Source: Chloroflexota bacterium (lineage in GTDB: Bacteria > Chloroflexota > Dehalococcoidia > GIF9 > UBA5620). Taken from it: a DNA stretch of 9,941 nt. Each line of letters starts with the position of its first letter. Within the stretch, counting starts at the first letter, position 1. The notes under the pieces were generated by a model, which saw only the letters and a list, made by a program, of their open reading frames with translations, had not been told where the DNA came from and searched no databases. The stretch is from positions 1 through 9,941 of the forward strand of contig JAPLHH010000028.1 of assembly GCA_026389735.1 (NCBI GenBank), read 5' to 3'. Below are positions 1-6,977 of the stretch, one piece after another. The position numbers and the translations under genes are program-made.

Positions 1-1136
1 TAGTCAGCGAGGTCGGTAGCCAATATATAGCTGCCTGACATCGCCTGTTGCATCCGAGCAGTATTGATTTTCAGCGTTTTTATTAACCCGGTGAAAACTT
101 CCAAAGTTGAAAGAAGTGTGTCCACGGTATCAAAAAGCCCCTCTTTGTCTTCCTGCATATCGCGATTGTAAGCCAATGGCAGACCTTTCATCACCGTCAA
201 AAGGCTGAGCAAATTGCCGTAGACTCTGCCCGTCTTGCCTCTGGCTAACTCCGCCACATCTGGATTCTTCTTCTGAGGCATAATGCTACTGCTTGCAGCA
301 TACGCCTCATCGAGTTCCACAAACCCAAACTCAGCCGAAGACCACAGCACCATTTCCTCCGCCAACCGAGATAGATGCATCATCGTTATGGCAGCAGCTG
401 ATTCATATTCAATGACAAAATCCCGGTCAGACACAGCATCAAGGCTATTGGCACTTATTTCGCTGAAGCCCAGTTTCCGAGCTACGGAATCGCGGTCCAC
501 AGGATAAGCTACCCCGGCCAGAGCTCCGCTGCCCAGCGGCAGGACATCGGTGCGCCTCAAGCAATCCTGAAATCTCACTACATCACGCTGCAGCATCTCA
601 AAATAGGCTAAAAGGTGATGGGCAAAGAGAACAGGTTGAGCCTGCTGGAGATGTGTATAGCCGGGCATAATCACAGTTTTGTTAGCCTCAGCTACACCCA
701 GTAGAGCCCGTTGAAAATCCCTTAGTCTGCTGACAGTCTCCGAAATAGCCTCCTTAACGAAAAGACGCAGGTCCAAAGCTACCTGGTCATTTCTGGAACG
801 GGCAGTATGCAGCTTACCAGCCACTTCACCTATTCTTTCAAACAGGCGACTCTCGATACTCATGTGGATATCCTCAAGCTCAGGCTTGAATTCAAGTTTC
901 CCTCGCTCAATCTCATCTCGAATCGCGGCAAGGCCTGAGACGATAAGCTCAGCATCTTTTTCTGATATCAACCCCTGCTTGGCTAGCATCTGAGCATGTG
1001 CAATGCTCCCGGCAATGTCATGCTTATACAGCCGCCAGTCAAAGGGGATGGAGGCAACGTATTTCTCCACTGCCTTATCAACCCCCTTTTGGAAGCGGCT
1101 GCGCAAGCGGTCCTTAGTCTCGTCTTTCTTAGCCAT
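1..1136 (-). CDS. argH: Argininosuccinate lyase, C-terminus cut by window edge
   Basis: Argininosuccinate lyase splits argininosuccinate into arginine and fumarate, the last step of arginine synthesis in the cytoplasm. The minus-strand frame from the ATG at 1136 is open to the window edge and gives 378 residues. The family is usually about 460 long, so roughly 80 C-terminal residues are missing. Visible family blocks are ARSRNDQVA (residues 112-120), PGYTHLQQAQP (158-168) with the active-site Thr-His pair, and the fumarate-lyase signature SSSIMPQKKNP (282-292). In the signature, the first position is Ser where most members have Gly. The N-terminal stretch around residues 33-52 is also typical. 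The start lies 89 nt after the argG stop and is preceded by AAGGTG and a GGGGG run, so a ribosome site is plausible but not ideally spaced. It is the last visible gene of the arg cluster and is probably cotranscribed with argG. The assignment is firm. Confidence 0.96.
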   Translation of the reverse strand, partial: MAKKDETKDRLRSRFQKGVDKAVEKYVASIPFDWRLYKHDIAGSIAHAQMLAKQGLISEKDAELIVSGLAAIRDEIERGKLEFKPELEDIHMSIESRLFERIGEVAGKLHTARSRNDQVALDLRLFVKEAISETVSRLRDFQRALLGVAEANKTVIMPGYTHLQQAQPVLFAHHLLAYFEMLQRDVVRFQDCLRRTDVLPLGSGALAGVAYPVDRDSVARKLGFSEISANSLDAVSDRDFVIEYESAAAITMMHLSRLAEEMVLWSSAEFGFVELDEAYAASSSIMPQKKNPDVAELARGKTGRVYGNLLSLLTVMKGLPLAYNRDMQEDKEGLFDTVDTLLSTLEVFTGLIKTLKINTARMQQAMSGSYILATDLAD

Positions 1137-1257
1137 ACACCTTAACCCCCAGCTTACAAATCGTTTTATAAAGCCACGCCCAATCCGGAGCCAGCTTAAA
1201 AGCTTGCATCATCTCCTTCTCAGCCTCAAGTTTTCTTTTTCGGCTTCTTTTCTTCAT
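1129..1257 (-). CDS. Possible 42-codon small ORF bridging argG and argH
   Basis: I do not recognise this peptide. The frame starts at the ATG at 1257 inside the last codons of argG (+1 relative to argG), crosses the whole argG-argH gap and stops with a TAA that overlaps the first eight bases of argH. An AGGTGG five bases before the ATG could serve as ribosome site. The product would begin very basic (MKKRSRKRK) and end with an aromatic-rich stretch, APDWAWLYKTICKLGVKVYG. A shorter version could start at the ATG pair near residues 16-17. The overlaps at both ends are what translational coupling would look like. Equally, it may be an accidental open frame: it is short and its first third is only a shifted reading of the Lys-rich argG tail. 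Low confidence. Confidence 0.25.
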   Translation of the reverse strand: MKKRSRKRKLEAEKEMMQAFKLAPDWAWLYKTICKLGVKVYG

Positions 1258-2458
1258 CCTCGCCACCTTGCACCTTAGCCTGAACTTTTGCCGGCAGTCC
1301 CCAAATGTGAATGAAACCGGGCGAGGCGCTCTGGTCGAAAACATCCCCTTTATCATAGGTAGCCAGGCCGTAGTCATACAGCGAGACGGGAGATTTTCTG
1401 CCGACCACAATACAGTTTCCTTTAAAAAGCTTGACTCTTATTGTTCCCGTAACGTGCTTCTGGGAACGGTCCACGTAAGCAGCCAGGTCTCGGCGCAATG
1501 CAGTAAACCAGAGACCGTTATAGATGATGTCAGCATACTCGCTCGATACTTTCTCGTTAAAACGGAGCTGCTGGTGAGATAAAGTCATGGCTTCCATGGC
1601 TTGATGGGCTTTCAGTAAAACCGTAGCCGCTGGGGCTTCATAAATCTCTCTCGACTTTATCCCCACTAACCTGCTTTCTACATGGTCAATTCTCCCTACG
1701 CCGTGTTTACCAGCCATTTCATTAAGCCGCTGAATAAGAGCCACACCATTTAATTTCTCACCATTAAGGCTGACCGGTATTCCTTCCTCAAAACCGATTT
1801 CTACGTAATCAGGCTTATCAGGAGAGGCTGCCGGTGACTTAGTCCAGGCAAAAACCTCCTCCGGAGGCTCAACCCACGGGTCTTCCAGCACTCCACACTC
1901 TATGCTCCTGCCCCAGAGATTCTCATCTATAGAATAAGGACTGGCAGCCTTAATCGGTATAGGTATGCCATGCTTCTCAGCATAGGCAATTGTCGCTTCT
2001 CGTGTCATACTCCATTCTCGTGCCGGTGCTATAATCTTTAGTTCTGGAGCTAGAGCGGCGACACTTACATCGAAGCGAACCTGGTCATTGCCTTTGCCGG
2101 TAGAGCCGTGAGCTACAGCAACAGCTCTTTCTTTTCTGGCAGTATCTACCAGCAGCTTAGCTATCAGTGGGCGACCGAGCGCTGTAGCCAGTGGGTACTG
2201 ACCTTCATAAATGACATTCGCCTTGAGAGCCGGAAAGACAAAGGAATCAACAAAAACTTTCTTTGCATCTACCGTCAATGCCTTGACCGCCCCTATCTTC
2301 AGCGCCTTTCGCTGAATGGCCGGAAGGTCGCCAACACCACCTATATCTGCAGTGAGAGCGATGACCTCCATCCTATACCTATCCGCCAGCCATTTTATAG
2401 CTGCCGAAGTATCCAAACCCCCACTATAAGCCAGTACCACCTTATCTGCCATTGTCAT
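1226..2458 (-). CDS. argG: Argininosuccinate synthase
   Basis: Joins citrulline and aspartate at the cost of ATP (released as AMP and pyrophosphate) to form argininosuccinate. The N-type ATP pyrophosphatase loop AYSGGLDTS is at residues 10-18 and the conserved HGSTGKGNDQVRF block at 117-129. The C-terminal part carries further family blocks such as NGLWFTALRRDLAAYVD. The length of 410 fits the roughly 400-residue bacterial type. The last 17 or so residues form a charged tail ending EEKKPKKKT that looks like an addition. The frame can start at 2458, where ATGA overlaps the argD stop, or at the ATG at 2452. GGAGG at 2465-2461 is 8 nt from the second ATG but only 2 nt from the first, so the protein probably starts MADKVVLAYSGG. 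It is translationally coupled to argD. Confidence 0.97.
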   Translation of the reverse strand: MTMADKVVLAYSGGLDTSAAIKWLADRYRMEVIALTADIGGVGDLPAIQRKALKIGAVKALTVDAKKVFVDSFVFPALKANVIYEGQYPLATALGRPLIAKLLVDTARKERAVAVAHGSTGKGNDQVRFDVSVAALAPELKIIAPAREWSMTREATIAYAEKHGIPIPIKAASPYSIDENLWGRSIECGVLEDPWVEPPEEVFAWTKSPAASPDKPDYVEIGFEEGIPVSLNGEKLNGVALIQRLNEMAGKHGVGRIDHVESRLVGIKSREIYEAPAATVLLKAHQAMEAMTLSHQQLRFNEKVSSEYADIIYNGLWFTALRRDLAAYVDRSQKHVTGTIRVKLFKGNCIVVGRKSPVSLYDYGLATYDKGDVFDQSASPGFIHIWGLPAKVQAKVQGGEDEEKKPKKKT

Positions 2459-3639
2459 AACCTCCGACCGAAAACTGTTTCCAGAATATCCAATGCTTCA
2501 TCGACATCTTTCTCAGTGATAATAAGCGGTGGCATAAACCGCAAGGCATTCGGCTTGACTTGATTGACCAGCAAGCCTTCTTTTAGGCAAGCCAGCACCA
2601 TATCTTCAGCCATATTATCAGTAAAATTCAAAGCCAATAACAGTCCACGACCTCTTACCTCAGTAATGAAACCAAATTTGGCTTTCAACTTCTCCAGACC
2701 ACCCACGAAATACTGCCCCACCTTTTTAACTTTGCCTGGTATGTCATTATCAATGATAAATTTCAACGTTGCCACACCAGCGGCACAGACTAACGGATTA
2801 CCCCCATAAGTGGAGCCATGCTCACCGGGAGCAAAAACCGAAGCTCGTTCTTTGGCCAGAAAAACCCCAATGGGCACTCCACTGCCCAATCCCTTGGCCA
2901 ATGTCATTATATCCGGTTCAACCCCATATTGCTCGTAAGCGAAAAGGCTGCCTATTCGGCCAATGCCGGTTTGAATCTCATCTAGAATCAGTAGAATGCC
3001 TGTCTCATCACACCAAGCTCGTATCTTCTTAAGATAGTTATCATCAGGTACATTAACCCCACCTTCGCCCTGAATAGGTTCCACCATTACAGCGCAAGTT
3101 CGATTTGTGGCCGCCGCTTTGATTGCCTCGATACTATCGTAATCTACATTGACAAAGCCATCTGGTAGGGGGATATAAGGCTGTTGGAATTTGTCTTGCC
3201 CTGTAGCTGCCACCGTAGCCAAAGTCCGACCGTGAAAAGAGCCATAAGTGGTGATAATTTCATAAGCTCCCTTGAGACGAAGCTTGCCATACCTGCGGGC
3301 TAGCTTCATTGCCCCCTCATTAGCCTCGGCACCACTGTTACAGAAGAAAACCCGGTCAAGGCAACTGTTATCAACCAATAATTTGGCCAGTTGTACTTGA
3401 GGAATGGTGTAGAACTGGTTAGATGCCTGAATCAGAGTTTGCGCCTGTTTTGTCAGTGCCTTGACCACCACCGGATGGCAATGTCCTAAACTGTTAACCG
3501 CCCAGCCACCAACAAAATCAAGATACTCCTTGCCATCGGTATCCCAAACTCGAGCACCTTGACCTCGAACCAGGGTGACCGGCAGCCGATTGATTGTCCG
3601 CATGAATAATTTACGTTCCAGTTCCTGCCAGTTTTCCAT
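2455..3639 (-). CDS. argD: Acetylornithine aminotransferase (class III, PLP)
   Basis: PLP enzyme that moves an amino group from glutamate to N-acetylglutamate semialdehyde to give N-acetylornithine. The class III aminotransferase blocks appear in order: NSGAEANEGA (101-110), GSFHGRT (133-139), EPIQGEGG (187-194), LDEIQTGIGR (219-228), the Schiff-base lysine K249 in LAKGLGSG, and GSTYGGNPL (275-283). Length 394 is normal for ArgD, and the start MENWQELERK matches the usual N-terminus. The start codon lies 1 nt after the argB stop and the stop overlaps argG by 4 nt, so this is the middle of a tightly coupled operon. ArgD enzymes often also accept succinyl-diaminopimelate, but the context here supports the arginine role. 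Confidence 0.96.
   Translation of the reverse strand: MENWQELERKLFMRTINRLPVTLVRGQGARVWDTDGKEYLDFVGGWAVNSLGHCHPVVVKALTKQAQTLIQASNQFYTIPQVQLAKLLVDNSCLDRVFFCNSGAEANEGAMKLARRYGKLRLKGAYEIITTYGSFHGRTLATVAATGQDKFQQPYIPLPDGFVNVDYDSIEAIKAAATNRTCAVMVEPIQGEGGVNVPDDNYLKKIRAWCDETGILLILDEIQTGIGRIGSLFAYEQYGVEPDIMTLAKGLGSGVPIGVFLAKERASVFAPGEHGSTYGGNPLVCAAGVATLKFIIDNDIPGKVKKVGQYFVGGLEKLKAKFGFITEVRGRGLLLALNFTDNMAEDMVLACLKEGLLVNQVKPNALRFMPPLIITEKDVDEALDILETVFGRRL
2461..2465 (-). promoter_or_regulatory. Ribosome binding site deciding the argG start
   Basis: GGAGG on the minus strand lies inside the last codons of argD. It is 8 nt from the ATG at 2452 and only 2 nt from the in-frame ATG at 2458, so spacing favours the downstream start. 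The site shows that argG is initiated from within the argD reading frame. Confidence 0.6.
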
Positions 3640-3640
3640 C

Positions 3641-4429
3641 TTACCAACCTATTGTAGTGCCATCACCCCTGTTTTCAACCTCATCGAGCAAAGCGTGAGG
3701 TACCCTGCCATCAATAATTCGAGTTATTGGTACCTTAGTCAAGGCCATAAGACAAGCCTCAATCTTGGCGACCATGCCTCCAGAAGCCACACCAGAGGCA
3801 ACCAATTCCTTGGCATCCTGCGGGCTTAATTTGTGGATAAGCTTTTTGGAACTATCATAAAGGCCAGGGACATCGGTTAGAAAAATAAGCTTTTCCGCCT
3901 TCAAAGCAGCGGCAATTTCACCGGCGGCAGTATCGCCATTAACATTAAGCAAATTCGTATCCATGTCCGAGCCTTCCAGCAAGCCAAGGCTTACCGGTGC
4001 TATGACTGGTATATAGCCAGCCTTCAGTAATATCTCTATTACAGCAACGTTAACTTTTAGTTCTTCTCCGGTATATCCTAGCTCCGGCGTTTTGTTCTTC
4101 GCCAAAATTAAGCCACCATCAGCACCACTCAGGCCTACGGCTTTGCCGCCTGAGCGCCAGATGGCTGATACCAACTCCTTATTGACCAAGCCGGCCAGTA
4201 CCGCCGTAACCACCTTCAATGTCTCCAAATCAGTAATCCTTAAGCCTTGAACAAAGCTAGTGGATATGCCCAATCGTCCGAGCCAATCAGAGACAGCATT
4301 ACCACCACCGTGAACTACTACCAATGGCACGTCTCTTTTTTGCAGCGTCACCAGGTCTTCAACTGTGGTATCAGTACTGCCTAAAGTGCTACCGCCAATC
4401 TTGATGGCCAGAGGTCTCATAGCTTTCAA
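3641..4429 (-). CDS. argB: N-acetylglutamate kinase
   Basis: Phosphorylates N-acetylglutamate with ATP, the second step of arginine synthesis. The amino-acid kinase fold is shown by KIGGS (10-14), the glycine-rich VHGGGN (39-44), GLRITD (62-67), LNVNGDTAAGEIA (161-173), LTDVPGL (184-190), GGMVAKI (217-223) and a terminal GTTI. The 262-residue length resembles the short E. coli form, and the chain starts almost directly at the first beta strand. It therefore lacks the N-terminal helix that arginine-sensitive kinases use for feedback control (family knowledge; the regulatory conclusion is inference). The start is uncertain. The frame opens with TTG at 4429, 4 nt after AGGAG, while the ATG at 4420 is 13 nt after it; neither spacing is ideal. 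A LysZ-like kinase is less likely given argJ and argG as neighbours. Confidence 0.95.
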   Translation of the reverse strand: MKAMRPLAIKIGGSTLGSTDTTVEDLVTLQKRDVPLVVVHGGGNAVSDWLGRLGISTSFVQGLRITDLETLKVVTAVLAGLVNKELVSAIWRSGGKAVGLSGADGGLILAKNKTPELGYTGEELKVNVAVIEILLKAGYIPVIAPVSLGLLEGSDMDTNLLNVNGDTAAGEIAAALKAEKLIFLTDVPGLYDSSKKLIHKLSPQDAKELVASGVASGGMVAKIEACLMALTKVPITRIIDGRVPHALLDEVENRGDGTTIGW

Positions 4430-4441
4430 ATCTCTCCTATT

Positions 4442-4492
4442 ATTCTGAGCTTCCTACCTGTCATTCTAAGCACTTCACCTGTCATTCTGAGC
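4442..4492. repeat. Short 21-bp-period tandem repeat in the argJ-argB gap
   Basis: Three starts of the form ATTCTGAGC, ATTCTAAGC and ATTCTGAGC lie at 4442, 4463 and 4484, exactly 21 bp apart. The segments between them also agree at their ends (CCTACCTGTC and TTCACCTGTC). The third copy runs into the palindromic element at 4480-4567, so the array looks like partial duplication of that element's left end. Confidence 0.6.
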
Positions 4493-4567
4493 GAAGCGAA
4501 GAATCTCTCAGTATTTCAGAAGTCCCTCAAGGAATCTACAGACCCTTCGCTCATCCTCAGGGTGACA
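4480..4567. repeat. Palindromic intergenic element between argJ and argB
   Basis: The left arm begins TGTCATTCTGAGCGAAGCG. The right arm, read on the minus strand, begins TGTCACCCTGAGGATGAGCG, so the two ends form an imperfect inverted repeat of about 22 bp around a 40-bp middle. This is the form of a small non-coding MITE-like or REP-like element. It fills most of the 151-nt gap and would be transcribed within the arg mRNA as a long hairpin, where it could affect readthrough or stability. The core at 4480-4506 recurs in reverse orientation at 5901-5927. Confidence 0.7.
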
Positions 4568-4580
4568 TTTAAATACTTAG

Positions 4581-5786
4581 CTAACTTGTATAAGCGCTAT
4601 TTATAGTAACATATTCTTCAGATAGGTCGCACCCCCACGCTACAGCTTTGCCTTGACCAAGGTTAAGGTACAATCTCACCGATACTTCCTTACCGGATAA
4701 ACTGGTACTCAATTCCTGTCTAGCAAAAAGCACAGGGGAGCCTTGCTTCATAACGCAAACGTCGTTCAAATAAACGTCTAACTTCCTCTCATTTACTTTT
4801 GCTCCACTCCGACCAAGCGCCGCCACAATGCGCCCCCAGTTGGGATCATTGCCGTGAATAGCTGCTTTAAACAGCAGCGAGCTAGCTATGGTACGAGCCG
4901 CCAAGCGAGCTTGCGCTTCATTAACAGCACCTTCTACAGCAACCTCTATGAGCTTGGTGGCGCCTTCGCCATCTCGAGCCACACACTTAGCCAGATAAAG
5001 ACAAACCTCATCTAAGGCTTTCTGAAATAGTTCACCGCTGCGGCTGTTTATTGTCTCAGTGCCAGCTAAGCCATTAGCCAAAATCACCACCGTGTCGCTG
5101 GGGCTGGTATCACCATCAATCGTAATCATATTAAAGGAAACATCCACTGCTTTTTGCAATGCTGATTGTAGGAAGCGAACATCCACGGCCGCGTCAGTAG
5201 TCAGAAAGCAGAGCAGGGTAGCCATATCGGGATGTATCATCCCCGCCCCTTTAGCCACACCACCAAGAGTAAACCTGCCTAACTTCGATTCAACAGATAT
5301 GGCTGTCTCTTTGGGGAAAGTATCGGTAGTCATCATTGCACTGGCCAGCTCATGCCCCCCTTCCTTAGTACGGGCAACCTTTCGGATACCGGCTCGAATC
5401 CGTTCCATGGGCAATGGCACCCCAATCACGCCGGTACTGGCAACCAGGACATCCTCCACTGATAGCCCTACCTTCTCAGCTACTGACCTCGCCATCTCAA
5501 CAGCATCGGCCATACCAGAATCGCCAGTGCAAGCATTAGCACAGCCTGAATTGACCACAATCGCCTGGGCTTTCTTATCCTTCAAATGCTTCTGGGAAAG
5601 GATTACTGGAGCTGCTTTGATGACATTAGTGGTAAAGACGCCAGCAGCTACACACGGCTTCTCGGAGCACAGGATAGCCAAGTCGAGTTCCTCTTGGCTT
5701 TTTATACCTGCTTTGACTGCCCCAGCCAGGAAGCCTTGCGGAGAGGTAACAGTACCCGAGGCGATGACATTAAAACTAGATTCCAT
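4581..5786 (-). CDS. argJ: Glutamate N-acetyltransferase / ornithine acetyltransferase
   Basis: Transfers the acetyl group from N-acetylornithine to glutamate, recycling acetate in the cyclic arginine pathway. Some members also use acetyl-CoA, which the sequence alone does not settle. ArgJ precursors cut themselves between Ala and Thr, and the new N-terminal Thr is the nucleophile. That motif is seen as KGAGMIHPDMATLL (179-192), putting the cut between A189 and T190. Other blocks are NSGCANACTG (79-88), the oxyanion-hole stretch STGVIG (117-122), DGDTSPSDT (224-232), RDGEGATKL (271-279), HGNDPNWGRI (311-320) and the typical C-terminal end EYVTINSAYTS. Length 401 is normal. No clear ribosome site precedes the ATG. 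argJ is the first gene of the visible arg cluster; argC, its frequent neighbour, is not adjacent. Confidence 0.96.
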   Translation of the reverse strand: MESSFNVIASGTVTSPQGFLAGAVKAGIKSQEELDLAILCSEKPCVAAGVFTTNVIKAAPVILSQKHLKDKKAQAIVVNSGCANACTGDSGMADAVEMARSVAEKVGLSVEDVLVASTGVIGVPLPMERIRAGIRKVARTKEGGHELASAMMTTDTFPKETAISVESKLGRFTLGGVAKGAGMIHPDMATLLCFLTTDAAVDVRFLQSALQKAVDVSFNMITIDGDTSPSDTVVILANGLAGTETINSRSGELFQKALDEVCLYLAKCVARDGEGATKLIEVAVEGAVNEAQARLAARTIASSLLFKAAIHGNDPNWGRIVAALGRSGAKVNERKLDVYLNDVCVMKQGSPVLFARQELSTSLSGKEVSVRLYLNLGQGKAVAWGCDLSEEYVTINSAYTS

Positions 5787-5796
5787 AAATCAAATA

Positions 5797-5820
5797 ACTA
5801 TAGCACTTTTTAAGCTATGG
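5797..5820 (-). promoter_or_regulatory. Tentative argJ promoter -10 with overlapping inverted repeat
   Basis: On the minus strand TATAGT (5802-5797) lies 10 nt before the argJ ATG. A transcript from it would start only a few bases before the ATG, which fits the missing ribosome site. ATAGC (5800-5804) and GCTAT (5814-5818) form an inverted repeat with a 9-nt spacer overlapping that hexamer, a possible operator. No good -35 is visible at 16-18 nt, and the repeat does not look like an ArgR box. Confidence 0.25.
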
Positions 5821-5830
5821 CTCTAGTTTA

Positions 5831-5865
5831 GTCATTGCGAGGGGCATAAGCCCCAAAGCAATCTC
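5831..5865. repeat. ATTGCGAGG-type palindromic intergenic repeat
   Basis: Nested inverted arms ATTGC...GCAAT (5834-5838 and 5858-5862) and GGGGC...GCCCC (5841-5845 and 5850-5854) close on an ATAA loop. Short repeats with this core occur as dispersed non-coding elements in Dehalococcoidia-like genomes as I remember them. It lies in the 192-bp spacer between the membrane-protein gene and argJ and contains no coding frame worth reporting. As a hairpin it might weakly end transcription of the membrane-protein gene, but no T-run follows. Confidence 0.55.
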
Positions 5866-5900
5866 AGGGATTGTCCCGCGGAGTTTGTCCTAGCTAAGTG

Positions 5901-5927
5901 AGATTCTTCACTGTGCTCAGAATGACA
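5901..5927 (-). repeat. Second copy of the TGTCATTCTGAGC element, reversed
   Basis: Read on the minus strand this 27-mer begins TGTCATTCTGAGC and ends GAAGAATCT. By direct comparison it matches 4480-4506 at 24 of 27 positions, with the differences confined to the middle. The two copies lie on either side of argJ in opposite orientation. Confidence 0.7.
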
Positions 5928-5978
5928 GCGGCGAAGGGCTCAGAGAGACAATTTACCGGAGACAAATAACCTCGTTTT

Positions 5979-6878
5979 TTACGTAAAGCTTGCCTCTGGC
6001 GTCCTGAACAAAACGGAGATTATGATTAACACTATCCCAGCACTGAGAAAACCGATTCCATACATCCGCATAGGAGCCGTAAGGTCAGCAGCCAGCTGAG
6101 GTAACTTCGCCTGAAGTCCAAGCAGCATGCTTGATTCACCGGCAAGACGGCTGAGAGCCTGACTAATCAATACATCAAGCAGCGAACCTAGAGTACAGAC
6201 GACGCCAGTTATAGTGAACACTATACCAATAGCCCGAGTGATGGGCTTCGGCTGCCACCAGTGCACCAGAGCTATCAGCAATACCAGCAGAACTGCTGAG
6301 CCAATCAGAGCCTTATACGCCGTGTCTATATAACCTATAACCTTCCTGACCTGCTCGAGCTGCGCCGTCACCTGCGAACCTACAACCGCCTCATTAAGTT
6401 CAAAGCTTGACGGTATCGTTTTGTCGATTTCAACATATACCTGTGACATATAGGCTTCTATCTGGCTTTGGGGAGCGCCCTGCAATTCTGGAGGCAGAGA
6501 CTTAAGCACAACCTCTCTGGCATTTTCCTTGATGACTGACCGCACCGGCTCCAGAGAGATAGTCACATCTAGCCCCTGTTCACCTTTTAGGTAAGCATAA
6601 CCGGCGTGGATAACAGTATTAGCTTGCTCTTCAAACCATGGTTTAAGCTCTGTGACCAACTCATCCACGGTTTCAGCATCGATAAACTCCTGACCTGGCA
6701 ACTGCGCTTTCGCCTGTTCAATTACCACCGAATAGACATCCAATTTATCCAGCTCGGCGACGACGAAGTCTGGATTGAGAACGGTCAGGTTTACCGTGAT
6801 TATGATACCGAGCAAAACCAGGGCAGTGAACAGCAAAGAGCCAAAAATGCCTGAGAAAAAGCCTCTGACAATGCTCAT
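5979..6878 (-). CDS. Four-helix membrane protein of unknown function
   Basis: I do not recognise a characterised family. The 299-residue product has a hydrophobic segment at about 10-33, then a polar region of roughly 150 residues (34-185), and three more hydrophobic segments at about 188-208, 212-238 and 271-291, ending in a short polar tail. VRGFF before the first helix and the KP and R residues after the second suggest an inside N-terminus with the large loop outside the membrane, but this topology is inferred. The loop is rich in Glu, Gln and Leu and probably helical, beginning NPDFVVAELDKLDVYS. I see no catalytic motif, cysteine pair or lipobox. The ATG at 6878 lacks a clear ribosome site; a promoter sits just upstream with a very short leader. 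It is on the same strand as argJ but separated by 192 bp of repeats, so cotranscription is doubtful. Confidence 0.8.
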   Translation of the reverse strand: MSIVRGFFSGIFGSLLFTALVLLGIIITVNLTVLNPDFVVAELDKLDVYSVVIEQAKAQLPGQEFIDAETVDELVTELKPWFEEQANTVIHAGYAYLKGEQGLDVTISLEPVRSVIKENAREVVLKSLPPELQGAPQSQIEAYMSQVYVEIDKTIPSSFELNEAVVGSQVTAQLEQVRKVIGYIDTAYKALIGSAVLLVLLIALVHWWQPKPITRAIGIVFTITGVVCTLGSLLDVLISQALSRLAGESSMLLGLQAKLPQLAADLTAPMRMYGIGFLSAGIVLIIISVLFRTPEASFT

Positions 6879-6894
6879 GTTGAACTATCGGCTA

Positions 6895-6924
6895 ATTATC
6901 AACTATAGGCACTTTCGGAGTCAA
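6895..6924 (-). promoter_or_regulatory. Promoter for the membrane-protein gene
   Basis: On the minus strand TTGACT (6924-6919) and GATAAT (6900-6895) are separated by 18 nt, each one base from the sigma-70 consensus. Transcription would start near 6888, leaving a leader of about 10 nt before the ATG at 6878. Confidence 0.5.
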
Positions 6925-6929
6925 CTTAG

Positions 6930-6954
6930 CCAGATGACTCACAAGAGTCTCTGG
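6930..6954. promoter_or_regulatory. Inverted repeat upstream of the membrane-gene promoter
   Basis: CCAGA, a single unpaired T, then GACTC, loop ACAA, GAGTC, TCTGG: ten paired bases per arm with one bulge. It starts five bases beyond the -35 of the membrane-gene promoter and lies about 110 bp from the divergent SIR2 promoter. The position suits an operator, but it could also be another small palindromic element. Confidence 0.4.
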
Positions 6955-6977
6955 AGTTATAACCCGCCGATTATAGA

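Noticed and set aside
1200..1257. Programmed frameshift extending argG into the following frame at the A-rich tail
   Set aside because: The tail contains AAA AAG, but the continuing frame is +1, not -1. The preceding base is G, so the classic heptamer is absent, and argG already has full family length.
4442..4492. CRISPR-like array from the 21-bp spaced repeats
   Set aside because: Only three short starts, repeat and spacer not separable, no cas genes, and the last copy is part of a palindromic element.
5059..5826. Long open frame (255 codons) antisense to argJ on the plus strand
   Set aside because: It lies opposite a well-supported argJ, has low-complexity Thr/Ser/Ala/Pro-rich content and no promoter or ribosome site, and is a shadow of argJ codon use.
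5868..5880. Rho-independent terminator at GGGATTGTCCC
   Set aside because: The stem is only four base pairs with a 3-nt loop and has no T-run after it on either strand.
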